This document shows, one piece after another, positions 26,652 to 34,846 of a stretch of 64,000 nucleotides of DNA. A program made the translations under genes and the position numbers. This DNA is from Gammaproteobacteria bacterium (GTDB lineage: Bacteria; Pseudomonadota; Gammaproteobacteria; Steroidobacterales; Steroidobacteraceae): contig JAJPKM010000026.1 of assembly GCA_021323735.1 (NCBI GenBank), positions 23,750-87,749 of the forward strand, given 5' to 3'. The number at the start of each line of letters is the position of its first letter. Position 1 is the stretch's first letter. The notes beneath the pieces are model-generated. The model was not told the origin of the DNA and did no database searches. It saw only the letters and a list, made by a program, of their open reading frames with translations.

Positions 26652-27794
26652 CTACCGCAAGGTCACGACGTCGCCATCGGCAAGCGAGTCGGCCGGGTTC
26701 AAGACGACGCGATCGTCGGACTTCAACCCCTTGAGCACCGCCACGGTGCTGCCGAAATCGGTGCCGAGCTTCACGGTACTCAAGGTTACCCGCCCGGCTG
26801 CATCCACCGTCGCGACTCGCGGCCCATCGGGGCGAAACAAAAGCACATTGGTGGGAACGAGCAGCGCTTCCCCATCTTGCTTGATAGGCAAATTTACCTG
26901 CACGTAAGCCCCCGCGATCAAGGCGTCTTTGGGATTGGGCACCCTGATCTCGACTTGCATGGTGCGAGTGCCGGTGTCGATTGCCCGGGCGGTGCGGGCG
27001 ATGCTGCCCTGATATTCCTGTCCTTCATGCTCCGGCAAGCTGACCGTCACTGTGTCGCCCACCTTGACTTGCTGCGCGTACACCTGCGGCACGTACACAT
27101 ACAGCCGCAGCGGATCGACCTGCGCGATCGTGAACAAGGCCTTACCCACGCCGCCATTTCCGGCATCGACCAAGTCGCCCACATCGATATTGCGGCTGGT
27201 CACGACACCGTCGAACGGGGCCACGACCTTATTGAAGCTCTGCAGGTTTCGCAGCCTCAGGGTATTGGCCTCCGCCGAAGCGAGATTGGCCTGCGCCTGG
27301 AGGAAAGTGCTCTGCCGCTCATCGAGGTCCTGCTGCGTCACCGCATCTTTTTCGCGCAGGCTTTGCCAGCGCAGCGCCGTGCTCCTCGCCAGACTCTCGC
27401 TGGAAGCGGCCTGCTGCTGCGCGGCCACTGCCTGCGACAGCTCTTGATCGACTTCCGGGGCGGCGATTTCCGCCAACAGTTCGCCCTTCTTGACCGAGCT
27501 GCCGATATCCTTGCTCCAGCGAACGATATAGCCGTTGCTGCGCGCGTATACCGTGGCTTCGTTGATACCCTGCAGAGTGCCCGGCAGCGTCAATGGCAAC
27601 CCGCCGCCGCTCGGCTTGGGATTGACGGTGGTGACGTACTGCTTTGCATGAAGCTCCGTGGATGCCGCGAGGGCGGATGCCTGGAAGCTCCGCGTCACGA
27701 AAATGACGACACCCCCCACCAGCATGGCGCCCACGACGGCTGCGACGATGAACTTTGCGCGCTTGACGGCCGGCACCGGCGGCAGCGTTGACAT
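26652..27794 (-). CDS. RND efflux periplasmic adaptor (MFP)
   Basis: Membrane-fusion protein of 380 residues linking the RND pump and the outer-membrane channel. It has one N-terminal membrane segment (FIVAAVVGAMLVGGVVIFV), a biotinyl-lipoyl-like half (YARSNGYIVRWSKDIGSSVKKGELLAEI), a coiled-coil hairpin (~120-200), and beta-barrel and proximal domains. ATG 27794 begins one base after the RND stop. The frame extends upstream into the RND gene, but those residues are not MFP-like. Confidence 0.92.
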   Translation of the reverse strand: MSTLPPVPAVKRAKFIVAAVVGAMLVGGVVIFVTRSFQASALAASTELHAKQYVTTVNPKPSGGGLPLTLPGTLQGINEATVYARSNGYIVRWSKDIGSSVKKGELLAEIAAPEVDQELSQAVAAQQQAASSESLARSTALRWQSLREKDAVTQQDLDERQSTFLQAQANLASAEANTLRLRNLQSFNKVVAPFDGVVTSRNIDVGDLVDAGNGGVGKALFTIAQVDPLRLYVYVPQVYAQQVKVGDTVTVSLPEHEGQEYQGSIARTARAIDTGTRTMQVEIRVPNPKDALIAGAYVQVNLPIKQDGEALLVPTNVLLFRPDGPRVATVDAAGRVTLSTVKLGTDFGSTVAVLKGLKSDDRVVLNPADSLADGDVVTLR

Positions 27795-27795
27795 A

Positions 27796-30700
27796 CTAGA
27801 TGATCCCACGCGCATGCTTGCGCTGTTCGAGACGCCGATGCAAACCGGCGTAGACGACCGGTACGAAAAACAATGTGGATACCGTGGCGAACAACAGGCC
27901 CCCGATGACCGCGCGGCCCAAGGGGGCGTTTTGCTCGGCACCCTCGCCCAACCCTAAGGCCATGGGAATCATGCCGATGATCATGGCCAGTGCCGTCATC
28001 AATACCGGTCTGATGCGCGTGGCACCCGCATCGCGGGCGGCGCTGACGGGATCCAAACCTTCGTTCATCCGTTGACGGGCAAACGAGACGACCAGAATAC
28101 TGTTGGCGGTGGCCACGCCCATGGTCATGATGGCCCCGGTGAATGCCGGCACACTTAAGGTCGTCGCAGTGAGGAACAGCATCCAACAGATGCCCGCCAG
28201 CGCCGCCGGCAATGCGGTGACGATGATGAAGGCATCGATCCACGACTGGAAATTCACCACAATCAGCAAATACACCATGACGATCGCCATCACCAGACCC
28301 ACACCCAGCTCGACAAAAGAGGAGCGCATGGTCTGCGCCTGCCCTCTTACGGCGACCGCCGACCCGCGCGGCAATTGCGGTCGCAATTCATCGACCAGCG
28401 CATTGATCTTCGCGGCAACGCTGCCCAAATCCTTGCCCTGCACGCTCGAGTAGACATCGACTGCGGGGGTCAGGTTATACCTCGACACCACCGCAAGCTG
28501 CGCGGCGGGCGCGACGCTGACCAAATTGCTCAGCAATTGCGGGGCGCCTCCGGCCGCCGTGCGCACCGGGGTACGCAGCAGCGCGTCCACACTGTCGATC
28601 TGATATTGCGGCGACTGCGCCGCTAAATTGTAAACCACCCCATTGGATGGATCCAACCAGAAACCGGGCGATGTTTGAGTCGTGCCGGCGGTGGTCGCCA
28701 GCAGATTCTGCGCCACATCGTTCGCGGTCAAGCCCAACGTTTGCAGCTGCGTACGGTCCATTTGCAAAGACAAGGTCGGCAAATCCAGTCTTTGGTGGAT
28801 ATGGGTATCCACGGCGCCAGGGATCTGCCTGATCTGCTTCATGATTTTCGCGGCGAACACGTAGTTGGTCCGCACATCGGCGCCGGTAAACAGTACATCG
28901 ATGGCCGCGGGAAGTCCGAAATTCAAAATCTGCGTCACCATGTCGGCGGGTTGGAAGAAGAACTCCACGCCCGGAAAGCGCGCCGGCAGTTGCCGCCGCA
29001 TTTCCTCGATATAACGCTGGCTCGGCGCATGGCCCTCGTTCAGCGATATCTGGATCTCCCCATCCAACGTGCCGAAGGTACCGGCGTTGCTGTAGGTATT
29101 GTTGATGCTGCTGATGGGCACCCCCAGATTGTCGAGCAACGTACCGAGTTGGCTCGCAGGGATCAGGGTGCGAATGACTCCTTCGATCTGGTCGGCCGTC
29201 CGGGCCGTCTCTTCGATGCGCGTTCCGGAAGGCATGCGCATGTGAAGGCGAATCTGGCCGGCATCCACGCTTGGGAAGAAATCCCGTCCCAGCAGGAACA
29301 CCAACCCGCAGGAGAGTACGCAAAACGCGAGGAAGCCGCCGGCAAAGGGGCGCCGCCGCTCCAGCACCGCCGCGAGGATCCCGTTGTATCCGGCGCGAAT
29401 CTTTTCAAAGCGCGCGTCGAATGCCCGGTACACCCGCTGCAGCATGCTCAAGGGTGCATCGGCGTGCGGCGTGTGATCCATCAACAGCATGACGAGGGTC
29501 GGCACCAGCGTACGCGACAGCACATAGGAAGCGAGCATGGCGAATACCACCGCCTCGGCCAACGGCGCGAATAAATAACGCGCAACGCCCGTGAGGAAAA
29601 ACATCGGTACGAACGCGATGCAAATGCACAGTGTGGATACCAGCGCCGGGACGGCGATTTCACCGGCACCGTCCAGAATGGCCTTGTGCAGATCCGAGCC
29701 CTGATGAATGTGCCGCTCGATATTTTCGATCGTGACCGTGGCATCGTCGACCAAGATGCCGACCGCCAGCGCAAGGCCGCCCAAGGTCATGATGTTCAAC
29801 GTCTGCCCGACGATGTACAGGGTGATGATCGAGCATAGGATGGACAGCGGGATGGACACCGCAATGATGCAGGTGCTGCGCCAGTTGCCCAAGAACACCA
29901 GGATCAGCATCGCGGTCAGGCAAGCCGCAATGACCGCCTCACGCACCACCCCGCTGATGGCCGCTTTGACGAAGCCGGATTGATCGAAAAGAGGCGTGAT
30001 GACGATATCTTTCGGCAGTATCTGCGCGGCAACCGGCAATACCGCCCGCAAGTTGCTGATGATATCCAGGGTCGAGGAGCCGCCATTCTTGATGACCGGC
30101 ATGAGCACGCCCCGCTCGCCGTTCTGGCGCACGATATTGGTCTGCGGGGAAAATCCGTCCCGGACATGCGCCACTTCGGACAAATAGGTCGTGGCACCGT
30201 TCTTGGTCATCACGGGGATGCGGTTGAGCCCAGCGATCGTGTCGGGCGAGCCGTTCAGCGCGATGGCGAATTCGGTCGATGCGATTTTGACGGTCCCCGA
30301 AGGCAGGATGAGATTTTGTGCGTTCACCGCGTTGACGATGTCGTTCGGCGTCAGGCCTTTCGCCAACAGTGCCGAGGTGTCGAGATCCACCGAGATCAGC
30401 CGCGACTTGCCGCCGAATGGGAACGGTACGGCGACGCCGGGAATGGTTACCAGCCGTGGGCGCAGGAAATTGAAAGCGGCGTCGAACAGGGCCGGCTCGG
30501 TCATCGTCGGGCTGGAGATTCCCAGCTGAATGACCGGAATCGCCGAGGCGGAGTACTTAATGATCAGCGGCGGCAAGGCTCCGGGCGGAAGCTGTTTCAG
30601 CTGCTGCTGTTCCGTGGCCACGATTTGGGCAATGGCCGTCGGGATATTCGCATTGGGCTGAAAGAAGACCTTGGTGACCGACAGACCGGCAAAGGATTGG

Positions 30701-30948
30701 GACTCGACGTGTTCGATATCGGTGACGGTGGTGGTCAGGGTGCGCTCGGTCACCGCCGTGATGCGCTGGCCCATCTCCTGCGCCGATAGCCCGGCATAGG
30801 TCCACACGATGCTGATGACGGGAATGTCTATTTCCGGAAAGATGTCGGTCGACATCTTGCGCAAAACCAATGGCGTTGCGAGCAAAATCACGAGCGCCAT
30901 CACCAAGAACGTGTATGGGCGCCGCAGCGCAACTTGAACGATCCACAT
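27796..30948 (-). CDS. RND-family efflux permease
   Basis: Inner-membrane pump of 1050 residues with two repeated halves of six helices and large periplasmic loops. The helix-4 Asp pair is present (AVGILVDDATVTIENIERH). In helix 10 the Lys found in AcrB-type proteins is absent: the segment reads GVATANSILVVSFARQRM. That pattern occurs in a large environmental RND subgroup whose substrates are mostly untested. First gene of the operon, with a 250-bp upstream region holding direct repeats. Confidence 0.92.
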   Translation of the reverse strand: MWIVQVALRRPYTFLVMALVILLATPLVLRKMSTDIFPEIDIPVISIVWTYAGLSAQEMGQRITAVTERTLTTTVTDIEHVESQSFAGLSVTKVFFQPNANIPTAIAQIVATEQQQLKQLPPGALPPLIIKYSASAIPVIQLGISSPTMTEPALFDAAFNFLRPRLVTIPGVAVPFPFGGKSRLISVDLDTSALLAKGLTPNDIVNAVNAQNLILPSGTVKIASTEFAIALNGSPDTIAGLNRIPVMTKNGATTYLSEVAHVRDGFSPQTNIVRQNGERGVLMPVIKNGGSSTLDIISNLRAVLPVAAQILPKDIVITPLFDQSGFVKAAISGVVREAVIAACLTAMLILVFLGNWRSTCIIAVSIPLSILCSIITLYIVGQTLNIMTLGGLALAVGILVDDATVTIENIERHIHQGSDLHKAILDGAGEIAVPALVSTLCICIAFVPMFFLTGVARYLFAPLAEAVVFAMLASYVLSRTLVPTLVMLLMDHTPHADAPLSMLQRVYRAFDARFEKIRAGYNGILAAVLERRRPFAGGFLAFCVLSCGLVFLLGRDFFPSVDAGQIRLHMRMPSGTRIEETARTADQIEGVIRTLIPASQLGTLLDNLGVPISSINNTYSNAGTFGTLDGEIQISLNEGHAPSQRYIEEMRRQLPARFPGVEFFFQPADMVTQILNFGLPAAIDVLFTGADVRTNYVFAAKIMKQIRQIPGAVDTHIHQRLDLPTLSLQMDRTQLQTLGLTANDVAQNLLATTAGTTQTSPGFWLDPSNGVVYNLAAQSPQYQIDSVDALLRTPVRTAAGGAPQLLSNLVSVAPAAQLAVVSRYNLTPAVDVYSSVQGKDLGSVAAKINALVDELRPQLPRGSAVAVRGQAQTMRSSFVELGVGLVMAIVMVYLLIVVNFQSWIDAFIIVTALPAALAGICWMLFLTATTLSVPAFTGAIMTMGVATANSILVVSFARQRMNEGLDPVSAARDAGATRIRPVLMTALAMIIGMIPMALGLGEGAEQNAPLGRAVIGGLLFATVSTLFFVPVVYAGLHRRLEQRKHARGII

Positions 30949-30975
30949 TAACTGAATAACCCCTTTTCATCATAC

Positions 30976-31043
30976 TTGCCGATACCGACCTCGAAATCAA
31001 CAAGCGCTGCTGCCTTGCCGCTACCGGCCTCGACTCGACAAGA
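30976..31043. repeat. Imperfect direct repeat in the RND upstream region
   Basis: Two copies of a ~28-bp sequence that begins TTGCCG, continues TACCGRCCTCGA and ends ACAAG start at 30976 and 31015. A 10-bp inverted repeat (AGCGCTGCTG / CAGCAGCGCT) overlaps the spacer and downstream side. It lies within 100 bp of the RND start codon. Confidence 0.5.
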
Positions 31044-31069
31044 GCAGCAGCGCTCGAGAGCGAAAACCC

Positions 31070-31103
31070 TTGCAAATCATTGGCCCCCTTTGCAAATCAT
31101 TGG
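31070..31103. promoter_or_regulatory. Tandem 14-bp direct repeat, candidate operator
   Basis: TTGCAAATCATTGG occurs at 31070-31083 and 31090-31103, exactly 20 bp (two helical turns) apart, in the divergent spacer between the RND operon and the 31199 gene. Spacing and sequence identity suggest a regulator-binding array; no regulator gene is adjacent. Confidence 0.5.
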
Positions 31104-31198
31104 AAACAAAGCAAACTACACACGTCTGCAACGAGACACCGGGACCGGGCTAAGTGTTTTGTTAGTCCCATGAGGTTCGGTTCCGGTTCCCGTTAGGT

Positions 31199-31861
31199 AT
31201 GCCGCCCATGACATTCACCGCCCTAATCCTCGTCTGCGCGCTCTTGGGCCTCCTGTTCTTAGTGGCAGCGGCCCGCCGCTTCCGGCGCCGGCGAATCATG
31301 GGCGGCATGGCACATGGGTCCGCCGCGCTCATTTTATTCCTGGCAGCGGCCTGCGCGGCGCTCATTGCCATGAATCTGCGCACCTACGAACGCTTGACCC
31401 ATGAGCAGCTCGCTGCCGAGCTGCAGTTCTCGCGCACCGGCGAGCGCCGCTTCGACGCGGTGATGAGCTATCCGGACGGCGAACGCGCGAGTTTTGCTTT
31501 GCGGGGCGACGAGTGGGAGGTCTACGCCAGGGTGCTCAAATGGCATGCCTTCGCGAACCTCCTCGGATTCGATGCGGCTTATCGGTTGGAGCGCATCAGC
31601 GGGCGATACGCGAAAGTCGAGGACGAACTCACTGAGCCTCGTACGGCCTATGACTTGCACGGGCCGGGCCCCACCATCGATCTGTGGGAGCTGATCCGAC
31701 GTAACCGTTCATGGATCCCCTGGATGGATGCGCTATATGGAAGCGCGACCGTTCTACCGATGGCGGACGGCGCCCTGTACGAGATCAAAGTATCGCAAAG
31801 CGGCTTGGTCGCGCGGCCGCTGAATCAAGCGGCACGGGAAGCCGTCGGTAGCTGGCATTGA
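31199..31861 (+). CDS. Membrane-anchored protein of unknown function
   Basis: A 220-residue protein with two N-terminal membrane helices (~4-24 and ~36-58) joined by an Arg-rich loop, then a soluble ~160-residue domain. Relatives are loosely annotated as multidrug efflux-associated proteins because they sit near pumps; no catalytic motif is visible. Start ATG 31199 or ATG 31208. The stop overlaps a possible TTG start of the MscS gene, and both are probably cotranscribed. Confidence 0.7.
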   Translation: MPPMTFTALILVCALLGLLFLVAAARRFRRRRIMGGMAHGSAALILFLAAACAALIAMNLRTYERLTHEQLAAELQFSRTGERRFDAVMSYPDGERASFALRGDEWEVYARVLKWHAFANLLGFDAAYRLERISGRYAKVEDELTEPRTAYDLHGPGPTIDLWELIRRNRSWIPWMDALYGSATVLPMADGALYEIKVSQSGLVARPLNQAAREAVGSWH

Positions 31862-31878
31862 ACATAAAAGCAACCACC

Positions 31879-33735
31879 ATGAAACGACTTACCCTCGCGG
31901 AAAGAATTGCGGGTGTCGCGCTCGCGGTACTGCTGATTCTGGCCGGCGTCGCATGGTGGAAAACATCACCGCCCACACTGCGTGCCAAAAAGCCGTCCGC
32001 GGCAGCGATCACGGCCACGAATCTGGTCGACCAAGGCACTTACTCGACAGCCCAACGGCTGGCTCAAATCGCCGTCACGCCCGAGGAGCAGACCGACGCC
32101 CAATCTGCATTACGCGTGGCGGACCACGAGCTGGATCTGGCATTCACCGAAGCATTGCGCGATGCCGAAGCACATCCGCCGACGCTCAATTCCGCCGCCG
32201 CGGCCATTCAGGCACGCATCGCAAAGTCGCAGAGCCTGTTGGCCGCCGATCAACAGCATGTGAATGACCTCACCGCCTCCCTGGCGCAGGCCAAGACCGA
32301 CCAGAAGGACAAGATTCAGGACCAACTGGACCTTGCCCAGTCGCAATTGGAATTGGACAAAGATGAGCTCGATCAGGCCAACCAAGACCTGGTCGATGCC
32401 GGCGGCAACCCCCGACTGCAGATCGAAGCCATGATCCAGGAGCATGCGGCGCAGACGAAGACGCGCCCGACAGCCCCGGACGTCAAGGCAGCCATGCCCG
32501 ACAATCAGCGCGGCGCGATCGGCAAGTTTCGCGAGTGGCGCTTGTTGAGCCAGAAAGAGGCGGCCCTGGAAGCAGCGCAGGTCGGTGCACAGTCGATGGC
32601 CCAGGCCCTGAATACTCGCCGAACGGCTCTGGAAAGCGGTCTCGAAACGACAAAAAGCGCCATCCCGGAACTCGCGGGCCATGCGGCTTCCGCCAAAGAT
32701 GCGCCGGCTCCCGCGGCCGCGGCACACGCGGCCCCCACGCAGCCCCAGCGTAGTCACGAAGATGCCGCCGCGTTGATCGGACGCACCAAGGCGATCGCCG
32801 CCGATCAAACGATATTGACGCTGCTCAACCGGCGTATTGCGGATCAGAACCAGCTTTCCACCATTTACGGCCAATGGGCATCTGTGGCGGAGCTGCAGGC
32901 GCGCGTGCTCGTGCATGCATTGCTGCTGGATGTCTTGACCGTCATCGGAATATCGATCGTTTTGCTGTTGCTCGACGGGTGGCTGCAACACCTGCTCGAT
33001 CGCCCGAAATTGGATCGACGGCAAGTCGAAACCCTGCGCAGCATCACCCGCGTCGGCTTGCGCATCATTGCCGTAGTCGTCGTATTGCTCATTGTCACAG
33101 GTATACCGAGTCAATTCGCGACCACGATCGGCATCGTCGGCGCGGGCCTGACGGTGGCTCTCAAGGACTTCATTGTCGCCTTCTTCGGCTGGCTGGTCCT
33201 GATGGGCCGCAACGGCATCCGTCTCGGCGACTGGGTGGAAATCAACGGCGTCAGCGGCGAAGTCACCGAACTCGGCATGTTCCACACCGTGCTTCTGGAG
33301 ACCGGCAACTGGAGCGACTCCGGACACCCGACCGGCAGAAGGGTGACCTTCACCAACAGCTTTGCCATCGAAAGGCATTACTTCAATTTCTCCACGTCGG
33401 GGCAGTGGCTTTGGGACGAGCTACAGCTGATCGTTCCCCTGGGACGAGACCCTTACCCGATTGTCGAGGCCATCACCAAGCAGGTGACGCAAGCGACCGC
33501 AGACAGCGTTCGGCAAGCCGAGCAAGAGTGGCAGCGAGCCGTCCCCGCACAGCGCGCCAAGGTGTTCTCCGGGACGCCTGGCGTCAACGTAAAACCCGTT
33601 GTCGGCGGCGTGGAAATCGCCGTCCGCTATATCACCCGCGCCAATGAGCGATTCTTGGTTCGCGCCAAACTCTATCAGGCCGCGGTGGACCTGCTGGGCG
33701 CGAGGCAGGTGGCGCAGTCCACGCCCAGCGCGTAA
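31879..33735 (+). CDS. Large MscS-type mechanosensitive channel
   Basis: Inner-membrane osmotic-release channel of 618 residues. A signal/first helix is followed by a long extracytoplasmic region with a coiled coil (~85-185, LAQAKTDQKDKIQDQLDLAQ), then about four helices from ~350. The pore-lining and beta domains hold VGAGLTVALKDFIVAFFGWLV and GDWVEINGVSGEVTELGMFHT, the MscS signature. The C-terminal alpha/beta vestibule is short. ATG 31879 is preferred; TTG 31858 overlaps the previous stop. Confidence 0.9.
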   Translation: MKRLTLAERIAGVALAVLLILAGVAWWKTSPPTLRAKKPSAAAITATNLVDQGTYSTAQRLAQIAVTPEEQTDAQSALRVADHELDLAFTEALRDAEAHPPTLNSAAAAIQARIAKSQSLLAADQQHVNDLTASLAQAKTDQKDKIQDQLDLAQSQLELDKDELDQANQDLVDAGGNPRLQIEAMIQEHAAQTKTRPTAPDVKAAMPDNQRGAIGKFREWRLLSQKEAALEAAQVGAQSMAQALNTRRTALESGLETTKSAIPELAGHAASAKDAPAPAAAAHAAPTQPQRSHEDAAALIGRTKAIAADQTILTLLNRRIADQNQLSTIYGQWASVAELQARVLVHALLLDVLTVIGISIVLLLLDGWLQHLLDRPKLDRRQVETLRSITRVGLRIIAVVVVLLIVTGIPSQFATTIGIVGAGLTVALKDFIVAFFGWLVLMGRNGIRLGDWVEINGVSGEVTELGMFHTVLLETGNWSDSGHPTGRRVTFTNSFAIERHYFNFSTSGQWLWDELQLIVPLGRDPYPIVEAITKQVTQATADSVRQAEQEWQRAVPAQRAKVFSGTPGVNVKPVVGGVEIAVRYITRANERFLVRAKLYQAAVDLLGARQVAQSTPSA

Positions 33736-33773
33736 GTAGCGAGTTAGTCAGGCCGCCTTGTCCTCGCCGGGTC

Positions 33774-33805
33774 GTCCGGTCAGGTCCTCGCCCCGAAGAC
33801 CGGAC
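33774..33805. repeat. Inverted repeat between mscS and tRNA-Thr
   Basis: GTCCGGTC and GACCGGAC arms (8 bp, perfect) with a 16-nt loop, 38 bp past the mscS stop. No T tract follows on either strand, so it is at best a Rho-assisted or processing hairpin. Confidence 0.4.
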
Positions 33806-33828
33806 AGGTGCCTGCAAGCCAGGTCCGC

Positions 33829-33834
33829 TATAAT
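33829..33834 (+). promoter_or_regulatory. -10 box of the tRNA-Thr promoter
   Basis: A consensus TATAAT ends 15 bp before the first base of the mature tRNA, the usual distance for a tRNA promoter. The -35 region (around 33805-33811) is weak. The spacer between -10 and tRNA is GC-rich. Confidence 0.6.
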
Positions 33835-33849
33835 GGCAACCTGCTCTCC

Positions 33850-33924
33850 GCCGGCTTAGCACAGTGGTAGTGCAACGGTTTTGTAAACCGTAGGTCGGGG
33901 GTTCGAATCCCTCAGCCGGCACCA
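33850..33924 (+). tRNA. tRNA-Thr (anticodon TGT)
   Basis: All cloverleaf arms pair. Acceptor GCCGGCT pairs with AGCCGGC, the D stem is GCAC/GTGC, and the anticodon stem ACGGT/ACCGT surrounds loop TTTGTAA with TGT at its centre. The T arm has loop TTCGAAT. The CCA end is encoded. The anticodon reads ACA threonine codons. Its 3' 19 bases are duplicated 178 bp downstream. Confidence 0.97.
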
Positions 33925-33963
33925 ATTTACAAAAAATTTATCGGCAGCAATCGAGCACCGATA

Positions 33964-34087
33964 GATTACTCGGTCGAACCCCCGACATAAAACAAGAAGG
34001 GTTCGACAACTTGGGCGCAGCCCAAGTTGAACGACGGAGGTCTGCCGACCGCGGCCCGCAGGGCGAGGCACGTAGCGCCGAGTAATC
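33964..34087. repeat. Split 18-bp inverted repeat derived from the tRNA T arm
   Basis: GATTACTCGGTCGAACCC (33964-33981) is the exact reverse complement of GGGTTCGA (33999-34006) joined to CCGAGTAATC (34078-34087). The right arm is thus broken by 71 bp that contain the hairpin element. In addition 33974-33986 is an inverted copy of the tRNA T arm (13 bp, cf. 33893-33905). The region is tRNA-derived but cannot form a complete second tRNA. Confidence 0.6.
34007..34084. repeat. Hairpin repeat element, copy 1
   Basis: It begins with a perfect 10-bp stem (CAACTTGGGC/GCCCAAGTTG) around a GCA loop (34007-34029). A 40-bp block at 34029-34068 follows and matches 36584-36623 at 36 of 40 positions. That block contains two further mini-stems, GTC-TGCC-GAC and GCCC-GCA-GGGC. 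No protein is encoded. It is a small dispersed, probably non-autonomous element. Confidence 0.65.
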
Positions 34088-34188
34088 CCTCAGCCGGCAC
34101 CATTTTTACAGTTACCTCTAATTATTAAGGACACGTGATTTTTGTGTGTCAGGCAGCTCAGTTGGTTTGCCTGGGAAGAACCCGCAAT

Positions 34189-34605
34189 CTAGCTCTCCGC
34201 AAACGGATCAAAAACCTTGATTCCCGGCCTCTGAAAATCCTTCACGTTCCCAGTCGCAATCGTCAAGTTGTGGCGGCGTGCGATCGCCGCGATATAGCTG
34301 TCTTCAATCGGCATAGGTTTGCCTGCCGCTTGTAGCTGGTATTGCTGATCCGCCCACACGTGAGCGACCGACACGTTGAATCCAAGAATCCTACCGTGCA
34401 TCGCCTCGACCAATTCCGTCAACCACTTCTGCAGGGCCACGCGCTGCCTTCCGCGCTTGGTTCTCACCCAAAACGCCAATTGAGCAATGACAATTGAACT
34501 GGTGTAGCACTGGCTTTGATGCTTTTCGATCCACTTGATGACACGAGGATCGCCGACTTTCTTTGCAGGTTGGCTTAGGACGTCCGAATCGAGCAGCCAG
34601 CTCAC
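34189..34605 (-). CDS. PIN-domain toxin, VapC/FitB-like
   Basis: Putative RNase toxin of a type II toxin-antitoxin pair, 138 residues. PIN-fold acidic residues visible are Asp6 (LLDSD), Asp102 (EDSYIAAIA) and Asp123 with Asn120 (ATGNVKDF). The second canonical acidic residue is replaced: the segment reads IVIAQLAF, with Gln42 where AE(I/L) is usual. That may weaken metal binding. The start is GTG 34605 and overlaps the antitoxin stop by 4 bp (GTGA), the usual coupling. Confidence 0.85.
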   Translation of the reverse strand: MSWLLDSDVLSQPAKKVGDPRVIKWIEKHQSQCYTSSIVIAQLAFWVRTKRGRQRVALQKWLTELVEAMHGRILGFNVSVAHVWADQQYQLQAAGKPMPIEDSYIAAIARRHNLTIATGNVKDFQRPGIKVFDPFAES

Positions 34606-34829
34606 AGCTTGAGGCGCTTGGGAAACTCACGGCGCCGGGATGGAAGATCGTCCATTCTCACCGGGCAGGCCTTGAGCACGTTCACCCAATCCGCATTCCG
34701 GGCTATTCGGCGGAAAACCACGGCGTCTTCATCGGGGTCGAACTCCGCTTGGAAATGATCGCCCGGCTGAGCGGGCACGAGGCTCGCTGGGAGCGTCAGT
34801 CGGCGCTTGGCATCGAGGGTAAGTATCAT
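34602..34829 (-). CDS. AbrB/VapB-like antitoxin
   Basis: Antitoxin of 75 residues, upstream of and overlapping the PIN toxin. Residues 1-45 fit a SpoVT/AbrB swapped-hairpin DNA-binding domain (MILTLDAKRRLTLPASL). The basic C-terminus (RRREFPKRLKL) is likely to wrap the toxin. ATG 34829 is selected because a 15-bp operator-like palindrome sits 2 bp upstream; the open frame runs further but without antitoxin-like sequence. Confidence 0.82.
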   Translation of the reverse strand: MILTLDAKRRLTLPASLVPAQPGDHFQAEFDPDEDAVVFRRIARNADWVNVLKACPVRMDDLPSRRREFPKRLKL

Positions 34830-34831
34830 GA

Positions 34832-34846
34832 GTGGGATTATCCCAC
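34832..34846. promoter_or_regulatory. Palindrome upstream of the antitoxin, likely autoregulatory operator
   Basis: GTGGGATTATCCCAC has perfect 7-bp arms around one centre base and lies 2 bp before the antitoxin ATG. A second short palindrome, CAATATTG, lies at 34853-34860. Toxin-antitoxin operons are normally repressed by their own complex at such sites. Confidence 0.55.

Larger units (their letters stand above)
33906..34102. other. Duplicated tRNA-Thr 3' end, attachment-site-like
   Basis: The last 19 bases of the tRNA (AATCCCTCAGCCGGCACCA, 33906-33924) recur exactly at 34084-34102. Integrative elements commonly duplicate the 3' end of their tRNA target, so this is an att-like pair with a spacer of only 159 bp. 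There is no integrase between or near them; a relic of past integration and deletion is the simplest reading. Confidence 0.65.

Noticed and set aside
32110..33378. 422-codon minus-strand open frame inside the MscS gene
   Set aside because: The plus-strand frame has membrane helices and the MscS signature; the antisense product has no fold signal.
34007..34102. Possible second complete tRNA
   Set aside because: Only the T-arm and acceptor 3' half are present; there is no D arm, anticodon stem or 5' acceptor strand.
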